A DNA stretch of 64,000 nt from Dyadobacter sp. CY343 (GCF_021390335.1 NZ_JAJUXK010000004.1:558001-622000), one strand, 5' to 3'. Positions 52,588-62,660 are shown, counted from the stretch's first letter. Numbers and translations are program-made. Notes: generated from the letters alone by a model not told the origin.

Positions 52588-53606
52588 GCCAGTTTCACGA
52601 AAATATATCGGAAGAGCTGCTGGCACGTTACTTGGCAGAAACCGCAACGGAGGAAGAAAGAAATATCGTCGACAACTGGCGGGCAATATCCCTTGAAAAC
52701 GAGCAGGAACTTGCCGCCTATCGCTTCATTTGGATGCATTCGGCTTCTATTCCGCAAAGGAAAGAAGTGAATACGGATCTGGCCTGGAATAAGGTAAAAA
52801 AGAAAATGGAGGCAAGCGCAGCGACAGTTCCGCCTGTATCCCGGGAGCCGCGCCGCATTGATTTTGACCAAAGACCTGCAAGCAAAAAATTCCCCGTAAC
52901 GATCTGGGCGGCGGCAGTGGTGGCGCTGCTGGTAATGGCATTCGGGTGGTTTTATATTAATCAAAAACAATCCGCCCCACTCACCGTCGCGACTACCAAT
53001 AATACCAAAGAGCAGCTTTTGCCCGACGGTACCAAAGTTTTTTTGAACTACAACTCTGCAATCACTTATCCCGAGGATTTCAAGGGCGACCTGCGGACAG
53101 TTTCCCTGCAAGGTGAAGCGTTTTTTGATGTGACGCCGGATAAGGAACATCCTTTTGTAATCAATGCAAATGGTACTGAAATCCGCGTTTTAGGCACGTC
53201 GTTTAATGTAAAAGCTTACGAGAAAGCGCCGGTGCGGGTAGATGTAGCTACTGGAAAAGTGCTGGTAAGTAATGCTTCCAAAAAGGTAGAACTGATGAAA
53301 GGCCAGAGTGCAGAAGTTTTGTCGGACACGATCAAAAGCTTGCAGGCCAATATGAATGTGATGGGCTACCGCACGCAGGTATTTGATTTCACGGCGACCA
53401 ACCTGAACGAAGTAATAGCCACGATCCGGGACGGTTACCACGTGGATGTGAGGCTTACCAACCAGCAGATCGCGCAATGCAGGTTGACGATCAAGTTCGA
53501 AAAGGAACCACTTGATGCGACGCTGGCAGTAATCGCCGAAACGCTGAATCTCGATCTTAGAAAAGAAGGAAAAGTATATTGGCTGGATGGAGATGGTTGT
53601 CAGTAA
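52584..53606 (+). CDS. FecR-family anti-sigma regulator
   Basis: 340 aa. N-terminal cytosolic anti-sigma part (about 1-100), one transmembrane helix (about 107-127; TIWAAAVVALLVMAFGWFYI) and a periplasmic FecR/DUF4974 domain (about 140-340; LPDGTKVFLNYNSAITYPEDF, VSLQGEAFFDVTPD, GTSFNVKAY, then DUF4974 at the end). It overlaps the sigma gene by 4 bp and the STN gene by 20 bp. Confidence 0.92.
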   Translation: MSQFHENISEELLARYLAETATEEERNIVDNWRAISLENEQELAAYRFIWMHSASIPQRKEVNTDLAWNKVKKKMEASAATVPPVSREPRRIDFDQRPASKKFPVTIWAAAVVALLVMAFGWFYINQKQSAPLTVATTNNTKEQLLPDGTKVFLNYNSAITYPEDFKGDLRTVSLQGEAFFDVTPDKEHPFVINANGTEIRVLGTSFNVKAYEKAPVRVDVATGKVLVSNASKKVELMKGQSAEVLSDTIKSLQANMNVMGYRTQVFDFTATNLNEVIATIRDGYHVDVRLTNQQIAQCRLTIKFEKEPLDATLAVIAETLNLDLRKEGKVYWLDGDGCQ

Positions 53607-55434
53607 ATATCATATTCAGCTACTGACGAGCAGGATATATTCCTTACCAATCATTTTGCTGCTATTTACGCTGACTTTTAGTAATTCAGTTTCCGCGCAG
53701 GATCTTTTGGAAAAACGCATTTCGATCCGGGTCAATAATCAGCCCCTGGACGAAACTTTGCAGCAGATCGCCGAGCTGGGCAATTTCAGCTTTTCGTACA
53801 GCCCGGATATGATCGACATCAAATCGCGGGTTAGCATAAATGCTTCCGGCGAGCGCATAAGGGACATTTTGAACGCGCTTTTCAAAAATAAAGTAACATT
53901 CAAAGAGCGCCGGAAATATATTATCCTGCAAAAAAACGATGAGCCCGAGAAGCCGAAAGAGCCGGAGGAATTTAATCTGAACGGCTATATTATAGACAAT
54001 CGCACGGGCAATAAACTGGCCAATGCGAGTATCTACGAGTCGGTCACACTCGCCTCCGCGGTCAGTAATCAATATGGTTATTACAAAATCCGGTTGCCCG
54101 CTTCTCCCGGCGTGATCCGGCTGGAAGTCAGGAAAGAGGAATATGTGGGCAAGAGTATTTCCATTACCAGCAAGCAGGATACTTATCTGCAAATCAAGCT
54201 AAACCCGGACACGCTCCGGCCCATTTCACCCAAATCCCAGACATTCATCAGCGTACGCGAGGATTCGCTGCATCATAAAATAGCGATTCCCAAAACGCAG
54301 GTTACTCAAAATGAGGTTATTCCAGATACATTACCAGTCCACGACGCCGAAGATCGCGTGATCGGAAGGGAATATGAGCGATTTGTAAAAACATACCAAA
54401 AAGTCCAGAACAGCTTCGTGAATGCATTCGCCTCCGCCAAGCAGGCTGTGCACACACGAAATATTGCCGACACACTGTACCGACCTTTTCAGGCGTCGGT
54501 TTTACCGTTTCTGGGCACTAACCACGAGCTAAGCGGGAATATCGTAAATGATTATTCCATCAACTTTATTGCTGGTTATTCTCTGGGAGTCAACAAGTTG
54601 GAGATCGGCAGTTTTTTCAATGTGGTCCGGGGAAATGTAAAGGGGTTTCAGCTGGCGGGTATCAGTAATATCGTCGGCAGAAATGTAAGCGGTTTTCAAT
54701 ATGCCAATTTCCTCAACCTGACACTCGGTAATTTTCATGGATTTCAGGGTACAAATGTGATTAACTACACAGGCGGGAATTTTGCTGGTTTTCAGCTGGC
54801 GGGTGTGGGCAATGTGGTGGTCGGGACTTTGAGAGGTTACCAACTGTCGTTGAGTTACAATTATGCCAATACAGTGCGCTCGGGCCACCAGATCGGGATT
54901 GTCAATTACGCTGACTCCTCGGCGACGGTGCCTTTCGGTCTATTCAGTTACGTGCGCCGCAACGGTTACAGGCGCTACGAATTTGCGACGGACGAGTTCA
55001 GCTATTTTAGTACTGCATTCAAAACGGGTGTCAGCCGGTTTTATAACATTTTCACGTTGAGCTTCAATGGAACAGCAGCAGACAAGCCGCTGGGAAGTTT
55101 GGGTTATGGCTTCGGAACAGCTCAGTCGCTTGGTAAAGGCTGGGCCGCAAATGCGGATCTGACAGGCAGCGTCGTGTTTTTTAAAGATCAGAAGATAGAA
55201 GAGATTGATACCGGCGTATTTAGACTATCAGTGTCTATTGAAAAAAAGCTGGCTAACAAATTTGCACTTTTCGCCGGCCCTGCTGTAAGCTTGCTCACCT
55301 CCGCGACCCCAAATGTCTTGAAAACAACAGACAAAAAGGGAATACAGCCGATTTGGCTGGGAACGAATGCCGGGCCGGCCCAGCAGGTTTACCAATGGCT
55401 GGGCTTTCAGGCCGGTATTCGTTTTTGCAATTAG
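53587..55434 (+). CDS. STN/CarboxypepD-regulatory protein with surface repeats
   Basis: 615 aa. Signal peptide (to ~38), STN domain (about 40-115; ISIRVNNQPLDETLQQIAELGNFSFSYSPDMIDIKSRV is its start), CarboxypepD_reg-like domain (about 125-205; NGYIIDNRTGNKLANASIYE), a linker, then about 350-425 four near-repeats of a GFQLAGISNIVG-type 20-residue unit, and a C-terminal part resembling outer-membrane surface proteins. There is no TonB barrel signature. It overlaps nadE by 4 bp at the 3' end. It likely signals through FecR. Confidence 0.75.
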   Translation: MEMVVSKYHIQLLTSRIYSLPIILLLFTLTFSNSVSAQDLLEKRISIRVNNQPLDETLQQIAELGNFSFSYSPDMIDIKSRVSINASGERIRDILNALFKNKVTFKERRKYIILQKNDEPEKPKEPEEFNLNGYIIDNRTGNKLANASIYESVTLASAVSNQYGYYKIRLPASPGVIRLEVRKEEYVGKSISITSKQDTYLQIKLNPDTLRPISPKSQTFISVREDSLHHKIAIPKTQVTQNEVIPDTLPVHDAEDRVIGREYERFVKTYQKVQNSFVNAFASAKQAVHTRNIADTLYRPFQASVLPFLGTNHELSGNIVNDYSINFIAGYSLGVNKLEIGSFFNVVRGNVKGFQLAGISNIVGRNVSGFQYANFLNLTLGNFHGFQGTNVINYTGGNFAGFQLAGVGNVVVGTLRGYQLSLSYNYANTVRSGHQIGIVNYADSSATVPFGLFSYVRRNGYRRYEFATDEFSYFSTAFKTGVSRFYNIFTLSFNGTAADKPLGSLGYGFGTAQSLGKGWAANADLTGSVVFFKDQKIEEIDTGVFRLSVSIEKKLANKFALFAGPAVSLLTSATPNVLKTTDKKGIQPIWLGTNAGPAQQVYQWLGFQAGIRFCN

Positions 55435-57491
55435 AATCCAATACGCTTTCTTCCGTTCTGCACCGGGTTACCTTCAAAATACGCCCTCAGTTCTTCCAGT
55501 TCCCGCTCAAAACCGCCCGAAAGTATCGGGAACCGGCACCACGATCTTGGATCAAGGTTCAGATCATCAAGATGGAAAGAAGGTGCGTAACGTTCGCGCT
55601 TCCACTGGTTCCGGCTCCATAACTTGAAAAACCGCTCAGTCCAGGCAAGTATTTGCTCATCGGCATACAAGCCTTTGTAACGCACATGCAGATTTCTGTA
55701 CGATTCCAGCGGAGATTTTTTGTCCCGGATCGCCAGCCTTTCCAGCTCATTCAAAAATTCATAAGGCATTAAATCGGCCTCGTCGGTTTGTGTCTGGGCG
55801 AGTGGGCGCAATTCGGCAGTCGGTTGCAGGCTATTTACTTTTTTCAGGCCTTCAATTTTAATATGCTTGCCTTTTACTTCACAGCCGGCCGTTTCGAGCC
55901 AACGCAACCATTGCCGCAGATAAAATTTATCAATACCTGCCAGCGGACTAATGCTCCCCGCCGTGTCTCCATCCATGGTCGCGTACCCTACCGCAGCTTC
56001 CGAGCGATTGGATGTGGAAAGTAACAGGTGATTTGATAAATTAGTAAGTAACCAGACACCCGGGGCACGGACCCGCGCCTGGATATTTTGCAGTGCGATA
56101 TCATCCTGCTCCCAGGTAAGCTTCCGACCTATCTGTTCTTCGATCAGCCCCTTATAAGTTTCTACCAGTCCATTGATATTGATATTATAGAAAGTAGAAC
56201 CAATGGATTCTGCCAGCGATTGAGCCGATTCCAGCGTGTCAGAAGAACTGTTTTCTGTTCCCTGGTAAATGTTATGGATCAATGCTTTTGCCAAATCTTC
56301 TTCCGTCTCGGCCGATTGTATCTCTTTGATGTAAGACAGCTTTTCCTTTAACCTGTCCATACCAATACTTTCATCGGCCAGCCGGATCATCAACCCGCAA
56401 AGTGCAGTACAGGCGCAGGAATCAGCACCTCCCGAAAGTGAGATCGTGAAACCGTTCGAGCGGCTTTTTCTCAGGTAATCAAAAAGAGCCAGACAAACTG
56501 CACGCGCAAATTCCTCTTCCTTTAATGCGCCTCCTTTTTCAAAAGGCTCAATTTCAGGCACCTGCGGTAATACAGGCTCAATATCCGGAAAATCGTAACG
56601 CGCCGGAACACGCCAGGTTTTATCCTTGATTGCCACCGTGATCTTGCTCTGTACCTGACTTAATTTCGTGTAATCGGTATCAATTACTGCCGTCGTGATC
56701 AGGAAATCTTCGTAGCTGAAACGCTGGCTCGAAGCGAGTAGCTCCCCGTTGGAAGCGATCATCGCGTCGCCGTCATAAATCGCGCGGCCGGCTTCGTTAC
56801 CCAGTAGGTTTGTATAAATATAGCTGCAAGAAAACGTCCTGGAAGCGTCTACTACCAGCTTTTCACGCGTCATAAATTTATGGAATGCGAAGTGGCTGGC
56901 GCTTGGATTTAGTATAATATCAACGCCGCGCTCATAATGCCTGCGGGCAGGCCGGTTGGATACCCAGCCATCTTCACAAATCTCAAATGCAACTTTCACC
57001 CCGTTCGAACCGCCTTGGATCGGGCCGGTACTGAGGTCGAAGATCACGTCTCCGATCGGGTAGAACATCTGGTTTATCTCAATGCTTTCAATATGGCCTG
57101 GCTGCCAGGGACGAAACCAGCGCGCTTCATAGTGTATACCGTTATTTGCCAGATTTTGCTTGCAATAAAAACCGGCGATCTGCTTATTCGAGATCAAACA
57201 GGCCGCATTATAAATACTGTTATTGTGTCTTAGCGGAAGTCCCACGGCCACGATCATTCCCGAGGTTTCCTGCACAATTTCCAGCAGGCATTTTTCGGCC
57301 TGAACCATCAGATCGGGCGCGAAAAAATAATCGTCGCAATTGTAGCCGGTGATACACAATTCGGGCAGACAAAGCAGGCTCACCTGCTGTTTCCGGCCTT
57401 CGCGAATCGCCCCGATGATGTTGCGCGTATTGGATTCCCACGCCATCGGCGTTTGGTTAACTGTTCCGGAAGCTACTTTGATTAGTGGCAT
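55431..57491 (-). CDS. nadE: Glutamine-dependent NAD+ synthetase
   Basis: Makes NAD+ from nicotinate adenine dinucleotide using glutamine or ammonia. 686 aa, a fused glutaminase and synthetase. N-terminal nitrilase-like domain (about 1-270) with catalytic Glu in LLCLPELCITGY and Cys in AFEICEDGWVS (about 170-180). C-terminal NAD synthetase (about 320-686) with ISLSGGADSCACT (about 352-364, P-loop SGGxDS). It is in convergent overlap with the STN gene. Confidence 0.95.
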   Translation of the reverse strand: MPLIKVASGTVNQTPMAWESNTRNIIGAIREGRKQQVSLLCLPELCITGYNCDDYFFAPDLMVQAEKCLLEIVQETSGMIVAVGLPLRHNNSIYNAACLISNKQIAGFYCKQNLANNGIHYEARWFRPWQPGHIESIEINQMFYPIGDVIFDLSTGPIQGGSNGVKVAFEICEDGWVSNRPARRHYERGVDIILNPSASHFAFHKFMTREKLVVDASRTFSCSYIYTNLLGNEAGRAIYDGDAMIASNGELLASSQRFSYEDFLITTAVIDTDYTKLSQVQSKITVAIKDKTWRVPARYDFPDIEPVLPQVPEIEPFEKGGALKEEEFARAVCLALFDYLRKSRSNGFTISLSGGADSCACTALCGLMIRLADESIGMDRLKEKLSYIKEIQSAETEEDLAKALIHNIYQGTENSSSDTLESAQSLAESIGSTFYNININGLVETYKGLIEEQIGRKLTWEQDDIALQNIQARVRAPGVWLLTNLSNHLLLSTSNRSEAAVGYATMDGDTAGSISPLAGIDKFYLRQWLRWLETAGCEVKGKHIKIEGLKKVNSLQPTAELRPLAQTQTDEADLMPYEFLNELERLAIRDKKSPLESYRNLHVRYKGLYADEQILAWTERFFKLWSRNQWKRERYAPSFHLDDLNLDPRSWCRFPILSGGFERELEELRAYFEGNPVQNGRKRIGF

Positions 57492-57629
57492 GAAGACTTA
57501 TTCTGTTGAAGGACGTTTTTGACTCTCCCTAAAAACTACATGCCGGCAACTTAATAAAATTTGCCTTTTCGTACCGGTAAAGTTTTTCCCTTATTTTTGT
57601 CAACATATAAATTAACCAACAGATTCCTC

Positions 57630-58865
57630 TTGCAATTCCCCTCCTTCATCGCCAAACGCATCCGTCACAACGAAGCAGGGTCGTTTTCTGCAACAGTTTC
57701 CAGGATTGGCGTCGCCAGTATCGCGATCGGGATTTCCGTAGGGATCATCGCCTTCGCCGTGCTGCTCGGTTTCAAACAAACCATTCAGGAGAAGATCTTT
57801 CTTTTTGGTGCGCACATTAATATAACCTCCTATTCGCAGGGCAATTCGTACGAGGAAGGCCCGATGTCCGTTCCAAATCCTGTTTCGATTGCATTACCGC
57901 AAATTCCGGAAATCAAACGGTGGCAGACTGTCGCGCATAAGTCGGGGATATTGAAAACGCCGGAGGAAATTAAAGGGGTGATTTTGAAAGGTGTAGGTAA
58001 AGATTATGACTGGCAAACGTTTAAAAGCAGCCTGAAAGAAGGAAAGCTGATCGGTCACACCGACTCGTCTTCTATCAAATACGGTTACTCTTCGGAAATT
58101 CTGATCAGCCGGAAAATTGCCGCCGAGCTCCGTTTGAAAATTGGCGACGATGTGATTATGTACTCTTTGCAAAATCCGCCCCGACCACGCAAGCTGACGA
58201 TATGCGGCATTTACGATACCCAAATGGAGGAGTTTGATAACAACCTGATCATCGGCGACCTGGGTCTGGTGCAGCGGCTCAATGGTTGGGGAAAAGATTC
58301 GGTAGGTACTTATGAGATCTATTTAAAAGATTTCCGCGACCTCGACCGGGTTGCGAATCAGCTCAGAACGATACTTCCGCCGGGGATATTCCTGCAAAAA
58401 GTAACCAGCACTTATCCGCAGATCTTCGACTGGCTGATACTCTTAGACCGGAATACAGCCGTTTTTCTTACACTGATATTGTTCGTCGCCTGCTTCAATA
58501 TGATCTCCATTTTGCTGGTCATGATCATGGAACGGACACCTTTGATCGGGCTTTTGAAAACATTGGGAAGCCCGAATGGTCAGATCCGCAGGGTATTTTT
58601 CAGTGTGGGATTGTATATGGTGAGACTGGGATTGATCATTGGAAATATTACCGGCTTACTACTTTGCTGGCTGCAATATCAATTCAAACTGATCTCGCTC
58701 GATCCTGTAAATTATTACATGGACACCGTGCCCATCGTTTTCGACTGGCCCATTTTTCTTGCAGTCAATATTGCTACGGTAGTAATATCAGCCTTAATCT
58801 TGCTGATACCTACACTGATCATCACCAAAATACAGCCTATTAAAGCATTATTATTCAAGAAGTAA
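57630..58865 (+). CDS. ABC transporter permease, LolC/LolE-like
   Basis: About 411 aa from TTG 57630 (QFPSFIAKRI matches the usual LolC start region); the frame is open to 57561. Membrane helices: one near the N-terminus (about 27-45; IGVASIAIGISVGIIAFAVLLG), a large periplasmic MacB-like domain (about 60-265), and three C-terminal helices (about 275-400) with ERTPLIGLLKTLGSPNGQIRRVF, the FtsX-type cytosolic loop. LolCE releases lipoproteins from the inner membrane. The partner ATPase is not in the window. Confidence 0.8.
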   Translation: MQFPSFIAKRIRHNEAGSFSATVSRIGVASIAIGISVGIIAFAVLLGFKQTIQEKIFLFGAHINITSYSQGNSYEEGPMSVPNPVSIALPQIPEIKRWQTVAHKSGILKTPEEIKGVILKGVGKDYDWQTFKSSLKEGKLIGHTDSSSIKYGYSSEILISRKIAAELRLKIGDDVIMYSLQNPPRPRKLTICGIYDTQMEEFDNNLIIGDLGLVQRLNGWGKDSVGTYEIYLKDFRDLDRVANQLRTILPPGIFLQKVTSTYPQIFDWLILLDRNTAVFLTLILFVACFNMISILLVMIMERTPLIGLLKTLGSPNGQIRRVFFSVGLYMVRLGLIIGNITGLLLCWLQYQFKLISLDPVNYYMDTVPIVFDWPIFLAVNIATVVISALILLIPTLIITKIQPIKALLFKK

Positions 58866-58868
58866 CAA

Positions 58869-59336
58869 TCAGGGAAGCAGCTTGGAAAGCAAACGGAAGT
58901 CTGCTGTGAAATCCGTAATCGCCATTGTTTTGACCCTATTAAAATCTTTCGCCAGCGGGTTCAAAATGTAGTTCCTTTCTGAGGGGACAATTGCAGAAGG
59001 AACTGAGAACCCTATCACCGACGCGTCGCTCAAAACCTGCTCTCCGATCCATTGCGAATAGGAAACGTCGTCTGGCCAGGATTCTTTCAGCAATTTTTCG
59101 TCGGCATGAAAAATAAGGTCACTGTTGTCCGGTAGTTCGAGGCGCAGCAATGCGATCCGCTGCATATTTTCCTGGTGATTGGCATGGACAAATTTTTCCA
59201 GCAAAGCGAGTGAAATGTGCGCACTGGTGTAAATACAAGCCTTTCCGACCGGATTCCACCTGCCGCCGAAAAGCTTCGCGCCGGTGCCTGTGAGATCGTT
59301 AATATACTGTTTCGCTGCCAGCCGGTACACGATCAT
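58869..59336 (-). CDS. RES-domain toxin
   Basis: 155-aa RES domain: YRLAAKQYINDLTGTGAKLFGGRWNPVG (about 4-31) holds the conserved Arg/Glu-like RGGRWN-type motif, and YTSAHISLALLEKF (about 36-49) the second conserved region. RES toxins, as characterised in other bacteria, hydrolyse NAD+; Arg and Glu/Ser contacts fit. It overlaps the Xre antitoxin gene by 4 bp (ATGA). Activity is known for the family, not shown here. Confidence 0.88.
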   Translation of the reverse strand: MIVYRLAAKQYINDLTGTGAKLFGGRWNPVGKACIYTSAHISLALLEKFVHANHQENMQRIALLRLELPDNSDLIFHADEKLLKESWPDDVSYSQWIGEQVLSDASVIGFSVPSAIVPSERNYILNPLAKDFNRVKTMAITDFTADFRLLSKLLP

Positions 59337-59767
59337 ATATAAACCCCGTGTTCGATCCTTCCCAGTTCATTAGCGATTAGCTTCACGCCCCAGAAGGATT
59401 TTAGTGTGCTAAAATCCTGCATTTCTCCCAGTACCAGGCGGGGCTTCCGAAGCCATTCTTCCAATACTTTTGGAGAAGGGAATATCTGTAAACCAAGATT
59501 GGCCATATTTTCGAGCTGGTAAAGATGCTCAGCATACAAGCCTTCAAAAGGCTTGCTGTCCTTCATATATCGCTGCAATGTCCTGTCACTGATATGTAAA
59601 ATATCCGCCCATTCGAGCTGGGTAAATGGCAGCTTTTCAGCGAGTTTCTGAAACTGACTAATCGAAAACCCTTGCCTGGTCCGGTGCGCCAGGTACAGTA
59701 CTTCCGGCTCGGCCGCAATTCGCAGCGGCGTACCTTCATCGAGCTTATCATAAGATATCTTTCTCAT
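59333..59767 (-). CDS. Xre/MbcA/ParS-type antitoxin of the RES module (DUF2384)
   Basis: 144 aa from ATG 59767 (MRKISYDKL); an upstream in-frame start at 59815 would run into the aminotransferase gene. N-terminal HTH region (about 45-80; FTQLEWADILHISDRTLQRYM) and C-terminal DUF2384-like part (about 85-140; LGLQIFPSPKVLEEWLRKPR) typical of Xre partners of RES toxins. It is upstream of and coupled to the toxin gene. Confidence 0.86.
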   Translation of the reverse strand: MRKISYDKLDEGTPLRIAAEPEVLYLAHRTRQGFSISQFQKLAEKLPFTQLEWADILHISDRTLQRYMKDSKPFEGLYAEHLYQLENMANLGLQIFPSPKVLEEWLRKPRLVLGEMQDFSTLKSFWGVKLIANELGRIEHGVYI

Positions 59768-59808
59768 AATCCGAATATTGTCACACCAATGTACGACTTT
59801 TTTCGTGA

Positions 59809-60969
59809 CTACCAAATCACTCCCTGCAAATATTCAGCTCCCTTCAACAGCGTATCATCATTTTTCGCAAAACAGAACCTTAGCGTCTTGTAGTCAACCG
59901 TTTGACTGTAAAATGCAGATACTGGGATAGACGCTACTTTGAACCCCCTTGTCAACCGCTCGGCAAGAGCTACGTCGTTTTCATCAGATAAATTCTGATA
60001 AGAGAGATTTTGAAAAAAGGTACCTTCCGAAGGTTTTGTTATAAATCCAATACCTTCAACAGCTTTCAAAAACAGGTCTCTTTTCTGTTGGTAAAAATCG
60101 GATAACCTTAAATAATGCTCAGGTTCCGAAAGGTATTCTGCCACTGCAAACTGAAATGGAGTTACCACACTGAAAACCAAAAACTGGTGGATTTTACGAA
60201 ATTCCGCCGTTAATGCAGCTGGTGCCAGGCAATAGCCTAATTTCCAGCCGGTAGTGTGAAATGTTTTACCAAAAGAACCACATAAAAAAGTACGCGAAGC
60301 AAGGGAAGGAATTGAAGCCGCAGAAACGTGGGCACGGTCGTCGAAAATAATATGCTCGTAAACCTCGTCGCTAATCACGTACAAGTTGTGCGCCTCGGCC
60401 AGGCCCGCCAAGCTTTGTATATCGCTCGCTGTGAATACATTACCAGTAGGATTGTGCGGCGTATTGACCAATATTGCGACCGTTTTCTCAGTGATTTTAG
60501 ACGCTACCATCTGCCAGTCAATTGAATCATATTGCGGATCCAGCGTGACGAATACCGGAATTCCGCCACTCAGCTCGATCGCGGGAACGTAACTATCATA
60601 CGCAGGTTCAAAAACGATCACCTCATCGCCGGGATTGACGACCGTCGTGATCGCCACATACAAAGCTTCGGTAGCGCCGCTGGTGATCGTAATTTCTGTT
60701 TCAGGATGATATTCCCTGCCGGTCAACTCAAGCGCTTTCTTAGCAATAGCCTCACGCAGAGGCATTACGCCCGCCATCGGCGCATATTGGTTTTTCCCCG
60801 ACCTGATATATTTATCAACTAATCGCTGTAAATCGGGTGAGCAGTCGAACTCGGGGAAACCCTGCGACAGGTTCAGCGCGCGGTGCTCCTCGGCGAGCTT
60901 GGACATTCTGGTAAAAATCGTCGTACCTATATGGGGCAGTTTGGATTTCAGCCCGGAAGTGAAATGCAT
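59809..60969 (-). CDS. Methionine/kynurenine-type aminotransferase (YbdL-like)
   Basis: Class I/II PLP aminotransferase of 386 aa. It has LNLSQGFPEFDCSPDL (about 33-48), a QYAPMAGVMPLREAIA segment (about 61-76), NTPHNPTGNVF (about 168-178), and the Schiff-base Lys in CGSFGKTFHTTGWKLGY (about 230-246). E. coli YbdL prefers methionine. With metH and metE in the same window a methionine-salvage role is plausible but not shown. Confidence 0.85.
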   Translation of the reverse strand: MHFTSGLKSKLPHIGTTIFTRMSKLAEEHRALNLSQGFPEFDCSPDLQRLVDKYIRSGKNQYAPMAGVMPLREAIAKKALELTGREYHPETEITITSGATEALYVAITTVVNPGDEVIVFEPAYDSYVPAIELSGGIPVFVTLDPQYDSIDWQMVASKITEKTVAILVNTPHNPTGNVFTASDIQSLAGLAEAHNLYVISDEVYEHIIFDDRAHVSAASIPSLASRTFLCGSFGKTFHTTGWKLGYCLAPAALTAEFRKIHQFLVFSVVTPFQFAVAEYLSEPEHYLRLSDFYQQKRDLFLKAVEGIGFITKPSEGTFFQNLSYQNLSDENDVALAERLTRGFKVASIPVSAFYSQTVDYKTLRFCFAKNDDTLLKGAEYLQGVIW

Positions 60970-61012
60970 CGTATCGTATTTTGGAGTGAAGTTTCGGCTG
61001 GTAATCTAGACT

Positions 61013-61486
61013 TTATTTGTCCAAATCAATAAAACCGGAGGTGAAATGCCTACGTTCGAGTGGTGATTTTGAAAGTTCCTCTGCCACAAATTCCGGATAA
61101 ATGCGATTGGATTCCAGCTCTTCCACATCAATCCACTTGAATAGCAGCTCGTCCTGCCCCTCCGCACCGACGAAATCGGATTGATCGGTCAGGCCATGAA
61201 TTTCCATCAGGTAATAAAACCCGAGCTCGTGGTATTTTTTTCCATTGTAAACAAAGAAATTCTCAGAAATCCAGATCAGCTCGCCGACTGCAACTTCCAG
61301 TCCGGTTTCCTCTTGCATTTCGCGCGCGAGGGTATCATTTGAAAATTCGAAAATCTCCGCTCTTCCGCCCGGCAGGCTCCAAAATTTGTCAGAGGGAGTT
61401 TTGTGCAAAAGTAACTTTCCATTCAAAACGGCAACTCCCGCAACGCGGTAATTAAACAGGGCGTCGCCGACAGGTAGACTGATCAT
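61013..61486 (-). CDS. NUDIX hydrolase
   Basis: 157 aa. Full Nudix box LPGGRAEIFEFSNDTLAREMQEETGLEV (about 41-68; key GX5EX7REUXEEXGU residues present). Cleaves nucleoside-diphosphate-linked compounds; the substrate is unknown. Same strand as the aminotransferase, 43 bp upstream of it. Confidence 0.9.
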   Translation of the reverse strand: MISLPVGDALFNYRVAGVAVLNGKLLLHKTPSDKFWSLPGGRAEIFEFSNDTLAREMQEETGLEVAVGELIWISENFFVYNGKKYHELGFYYLMEIHGLTDQSDFVGAEGQDELLFKWIDVEELESNRIYPEFVAEELSKSPLERRHFTSGFIDLDK

Positions 61487-61515
61487 ATTCTTTTTGATTG
61501 ATACAAAAAGCGAAT

Positions 61516-62541
61516 TTACGAATGCCCGGAAGACTGACGGATAATCAGCGAAGTTTTAAGAGAGCGGATTTCGAATTCGGCGTTTTTCTGCGGATGTTCG
61601 ATCAGCCGGATCAGCAGTTCCACTGCCTGCTGCCCCATATCCATCGCAGGCTGGACAACGGCCGTCAGCGGTGGATTCAGCAGGTCTGCAACACCAATAT
61701 TGGTGAAACCTACGATCGCAATTTCATCGGGAATCCTGATCTTTTTTTGTTGTAAAACCGCCATACAGCCCGTAGTGAGCTTATCGCTTGCTGTAAAAAT
61801 AGCATCTGGCGGCTCGGGCAGGCTTAGCATTTCCTGAATAGCCGCCTCATTTTCACTCACGATCTTGCCGCCGTAGTGGCAATATTTTACATAAGATTCA
61901 TCAAAAGGAAGTTGATGATCCTCCAAAGCCTGCTTGTATCCAGCCAAACGCTCGGTCGTATTTGACAAATAAATCGGGCTGGTTAAATGCGCAATGCGTT
62001 TTCGGCCCGAGTGGATCAAATGCTTCGTCGCCTCGTAAGCTCCGGCAAAATTATCGGCTACCACTTTATGCGTTTCAATTTCCTTGGGTACCCGATCCAG
62101 AAAGACGATCGGTAACCCTCTTTCCATCAGATCCTGAAAGTGAAAAAGATCGGTGGTCAAACTTGCCAGTGAAACGAGCAAACCGTCCACTTTTCTTGAA
62201 ACCAGGTAATTGGTATTGGCAACTTCCCGCTCGTAAGAATCGTGACTTTGAAATATAACTACATGATAGCCAAGATTATACGCAATGGATTCAATACCAT
62301 TTATGAGTTGTGAAAAAAAATGGTTTGCGATTTCCGGAATGATTACGCCGATCGATTTACTCTTGCTATCCTTCAAACTCAACGCGATCGGATTGGGCCG
62401 GTAGTTCATTCGCTCCGCATATTCCATGACCAGCTTCTTGGTCTCCGGATTGATCTCATAACTGTTACGCAGCGCGCGCGAAACGGTTGAAGTGGACAAA
62501 TTCAGCGCTTTTGCAATATCCTTGATTGTAATTGCTTCCAA
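61516..62541 (-). CDS. LacI-family transcription regulator
   Basis: 341 aa. HTH ITIKDIAKALNLSTSTVSRALR (about 4-25) with the LacI-type hinge NYRPNPIALSLKD (about 50-62), and a periplasmic-binding-like sugar domain (about 65-335; IGVIIPEIANHFFSQLINGIE). It is divergent from the tagaturonate reductase gene, so it probably controls hexuronate catabolism. A LacI-like operator candidate lies at 62661-62686. Confidence 0.9.
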   Translation of the reverse strand: MEAITIKDIAKALNLSTSTVSRALRNSYEINPETKKLVMEYAERMNYRPNPIALSLKDSKSKSIGVIIPEIANHFFSQLINGIESIAYNLGYHVVIFQSHDSYEREVANTNYLVSRKVDGLLVSLASLTTDLFHFQDLMERGLPIVFLDRVPKEIETHKVVADNFAGAYEATKHLIHSGRKRIAHLTSPIYLSNTTERLAGYKQALEDHQLPFDESYVKYCHYGGKIVSENEAAIQEMLSLPEPPDAIFTASDKLTTGCMAVLQQKKIRIPDEIAIVGFTNIGVADLLNPPLTAVVQPAMDMGQQAVELLIRLIEHPQKNAEFEIRSLKTSLIIRQSSGHS

Positions 62542-62660
62542 AAGAAAATTGGTTTATTCCAACTTAAGAATAGACCGGAGAAATCAAATTTCCGATCCGT
62601 TTCAAGTAAAATCACTATTGAATTATAAATAGAGGGTAAGTTCAGGATTTATCCTGTCAA

